Assembly (NCBI GenBank): GCA_023412745.1 | Contig: JAEZBZ010000048.1 | Location: 1 to 16,813 of the forward strand | Length of the DNA: 16,813 nucleotides | Reading direction: 5' to 3' | From: Pseudomonadota bacterium | GTDB taxonomy: Bacteria; Pseudomonadota; Alphaproteobacteria; Rhizobiales; Hyphomicrobiaceae | Shown here: in pieces, positions 15,399 through 16,813 of the stretch | How positions within the stretch are numbered: position 1 is the stretch's first letter | Layout of the letters: each line of letters starts with the position of its first letter | The notes under the pieces: model-generated | The model's input: the letters and a program-made list of their open reading frames with translations, nothing else | Databases searched by the model: none | What the model was told of the DNA's origin: nothing | Translations under genes and position numbers: made by a program

Positions 15399-15575
15399 GG
15401 CGGGGTATCCGAAACCCGGAGCGAAATCGCGCGGCACTTGGTGCACGCGGACGTGCGCTTGCCCGTCATCCGTACCCGAACCAGATCGTCACAATGCGCA
15501 TGGCTGCAATTCGCTGCGACTGAAAATCGCCCCTGGAATTCGGCATAGAACTCACTTATCTTAAGCACACAAAGG

Positions 15576-15592
15576 ATGCTCAATTCGAGCAT
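15576..15592. promoter_or_regulatory. Upstream NadQ-type operator before nadA
   Basis: A perfect 17-bp inverted repeat, ATGCTC-N5-GAGCAT, lies 86-102 bases before the nadA start. It is one of two copies of the same consensus in this gap, with a different spacer in each copy, so the arms are what is conserved. This fits the site type proposed for NadQ in Rhizobiales. Confidence 0.75.
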
Positions 15593-15632
15593 ATTAAACC
15601 CGGCTCGCAATCGGGTGTTTTTCAGGCAAGCT

Positions 15633-15653
15633 TAATGCTCAAATGGAGCATTA
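15633..15653. promoter_or_regulatory. Downstream NadQ-type operator before nadA
   Basis: The second copy has longer arms, TAATGCTC (15633-15640) and GAGCATTA (15646-15653), with a five-base spacer. It lies 25-45 bases before the nadA start and just before the ribosome site, a position suited to blocking transcription. Its centre is 59 bases from that of the first copy. I could not place the -35 and -10 boxes with confidence. Confidence 0.8.
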
Positions 15654-15677
15654 GCTAACTGTAGAGGGAGAGACCTC

Positions 15678-16736
15678 ATGGCAATGGCTCACGCCGAGAC
15701 TCGTGCGCAGACGAAGAAGCGGCACGAAGTTCTGCCTATGCCAAAGCTCGAGTTCACGCCGGCGCTGGCTCGCGAGATGGAGCCCCTGTACGCCAAGGTA
15801 TCCCGCGTCGTGACGCCGCTCGAATGGCCGCAGTTCGCGCCCATCATCAGGGCGATCAACGATCTCAAGAAGCAGCGCAATGCCGTGATCCTGGCGCACA
15901 ACTACATGACGCCCGAGATTTTCGCCTGCGTCGGCGACATCCGCGGCGACAGCCTGCAGCTGGCTAAGGAAGCCGCCAAGGTCGATGCGGACGTGATCGT
16001 CCAGGCCGGCGTCCACTTCATGGCCGAAACCTCCAAGCTGCTCAGCCCGGAAAAAACCGTACTGATCCCTGACATGCGCGCTGGCTGCTCGCTAGCCTCC
16101 TCGATCACGGGCGCCGACGTGCGCATGCTGCGCGAAGCCTATCCTGGCGTGCCGATCGTCACCTACGTCAACACATCCGCCGACGTGAAGGCGGAGAGCG
16201 ACATCTGCTGCACTTCGGCCAACGCGGTGAAGGTCGTCGAAAGCCTCGGCGTGCCGCGCGTGCTGATGATCCCGGACGAGTATCTGGCCAAGTACGTCCA
16301 GACCCAGACGGACGTGGAAATCATCACCTGGAAGGGCCACTGCGAAGTGCACGAGCGCTTCACCGCCGAGGAGCTCAATGCCTTCCGCGCGGCCGATCCC
16401 GGCGTACGCATCATCGCGCATCCGGAATGCCCGCCGGACGTTATCGCAGCAGCGGACTTCACCGGCTCGACCAAAGGCATGATCGACTGGGTGAAGGACA
16501 ACCGTCCGCGCAAGGTCGTGCTGGTGACCGAGTGCTCGATGAGCTCGAACGTGGCGGCTGAAGTGCCGGACGTGGAGTTCGTTCGCCCCTGCAATCTGTG
16601 CCCGCACATGAAGCGGATCACACTGCAGAACATTCTGGAGAGCCTCGTCTACATGCGTCACGAGGTGACGGTCGATCCGCTGGTGGCGGAGAAAGCCCGT
16701 CGCGCCGTTGAGCGCATGATCAACCTGACCAACTGA
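15678..16736 (+). CDS. nadA: Quinolinate synthase
   Basis: A 352-residue iron-sulfur enzyme that condenses iminoaspartate with dihydroxyacetone phosphate to quinolinate, the second step of de novo NAD synthesis, in the cytoplasm. Family motifs include ILAHNYMTPEIF (71-82), the GDIRGDSLQLA segment, HPECPP (248-253) and the C-terminal CNLCPHM (305-311). The three cluster ligands of E. coli NadA match Cys137 (AGCSLA), Cys222 (WKGHCEVH) and Cys308. GAGGGAG (15664-15670) stands seven bases before the ATG. The first 20 or so residues are a non-conserved extension; Met21 is an alternative start without a comparable ribosome site. It lies downstream of nadQ and two operators, and is probably followed by nadB. 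Confidence 0.96.
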   Translation: MAMAHAETRAQTKKRHEVLPMPKLEFTPALAREMEPLYAKVSRVVTPLEWPQFAPIIRAINDLKKQRNAVILAHNYMTPEIFACVGDIRGDSLQLAKEAAKVDADVIVQAGVHFMAETSKLLSPEKTVLIPDMRAGCSLASSITGADVRMLREAYPGVPIVTYVNTSADVKAESDICCTSANAVKVVESLGVPRVLMIPDEYLAKYVQTQTDVEIITWKGHCEVHERFTAEELNAFRAADPGVRIIAHPECPPDVIAAADFTGSTKGMIDWVKDNRPRKVVLVTECSMSSNVAAEVPDVEFVRPCNLCPHMKRITLQNILESLVYMRHEVTVDPLVAEKARRAVERMINLTN

Positions 16737-16748
16737 TCGGGGACACCG

Positions 16749-16774
16749 GCGCCGCCGCTCGTTGCGTGCGGCGC
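16749..16774 (+). other. GC-rich hairpin between nadA and the next gene
   Basis: GCGCCGC (16749-16755) can pair with GCGGCGC (16768-16774), and CGC with GCG may extend the stem inside the loop with one bulge. It begins 13 bases after nadA. Without a T-tract it is more likely a message-stability or coupling structure inside an operon than a terminator. Confidence 0.3.
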
Positions 16775-16788
16775 AGATGCATAAGTCC

Positions 16789-16813
16789 ATGACGACCACG
16801 GGCGGCGACATCG
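16789..16813 (+). CDS. Start of a gene cut by the window end, possibly nadB
   Basis: An open frame begins at ATG 16789 (MTTTGGDI) and runs off the end; an in-frame ATG at 16777 is an alternative start. Eight codons cannot identify the product. L-aspartate oxidase (nadB) is expected here because nadA-nadB-nadC order is common in these bacteria, and a start like this could lead into an FAD-binding GGGxAGL motif just outside the window. That is inference from position only. Confidence 0.4.

Noticed and set aside
15326..15610. A 94-codon minus-strand frame with a CxHxxC and CTKC pattern suggestive of a zinc ribbon
   Set aside because: It overlaps the end of the NAD regulator gene and the first nadA operator, lacks a ribosome site and matches no family I know; the cysteine pattern is probably chance.
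1..16813. tRNA or rRNA genes, insertion sequences, CRISPR arrays, defence or phage genes
   Set aside because: No cloverleaf-like segment, transposase motif, regularly spaced repeat array or phage-type gene was recognised on reading the window.

Overview
The window is GC-rich DNA with densely packed genes, short intergenic gaps and no mobile elements, RNA genes or CRISPR. Protein content and gene order point to an alphaproteobacterium of the order Hyphomicrobiales (Rhizobiales), probably near Bradyrhizobium/Rhodopseudomonas. The main grounds are a Nudix-derived NAD regulator next to nadA with GCTC-N5-GAGC operators, a ygfZ-tag-HD hydrolase block, and the sequence style of the dihydroorotase-like protein. 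The assignment is inferred from family resemblance, not from a marker gene.

Region 1 (1-7390, + strand) looks like a catabolic or uptake module. It holds a COG3618-type amidohydrolase, a cyclase-family (isatin hydrolase/kynurenine formamidase-like) metal hydrolase, and a complete Dpp/Opp-type ABC importer (binding protein, two permeases, two ATPases). A hairpin separates the hydrolases from the importer, and overlapping palindromes lie before the binding-protein gene. A strong terminator-like hairpin sits between binding protein and permease, and a 17-codon mini-ORF bridges permease and ATPase. The likely logic is import of a small amide, lactone or peptide-like compound followed by ring or amide hydrolysis; the substrate is not identifiable.

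Region 2 (7418-8695) holds a divergent pair, an AHSA1/SRPBCC-domain protein and an ArsR-type repressor, sharing a perfect AT-rich palindrome that overlaps the arsR start codon. A small secreted two-cysteine protein follows.

Region 3 (8700-11295, - strand) holds a class V aminotransferase of the alanine/serine-glyoxylate type downstream of a dihydroorotase-like amidohydrolase whose usual metal-binding HxH motif reads QxH. The pair may be one operon.

Region 4 (11412-16813, + strand) is conserved housekeeping: YgfZ (iron-sulfur protein maintenance), Tag (3-methyladenine DNA glycosylase), an HD-domain phosphohydrolase, a cysteine-dependent phosphatase, the NadQ/NrtR-like NAD regulator with a degenerate Nudix box, nadA (quinolinate synthase), and the first codons of what is probably nadB. 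The regulator and the two palindromes before nadA form a local circuit for de novo NAD synthesis.

No gene-free stretch exceeds 300 bases. I did not find a clearly new system. The most interesting items are regulatory architecture and atypical active sites in known families.
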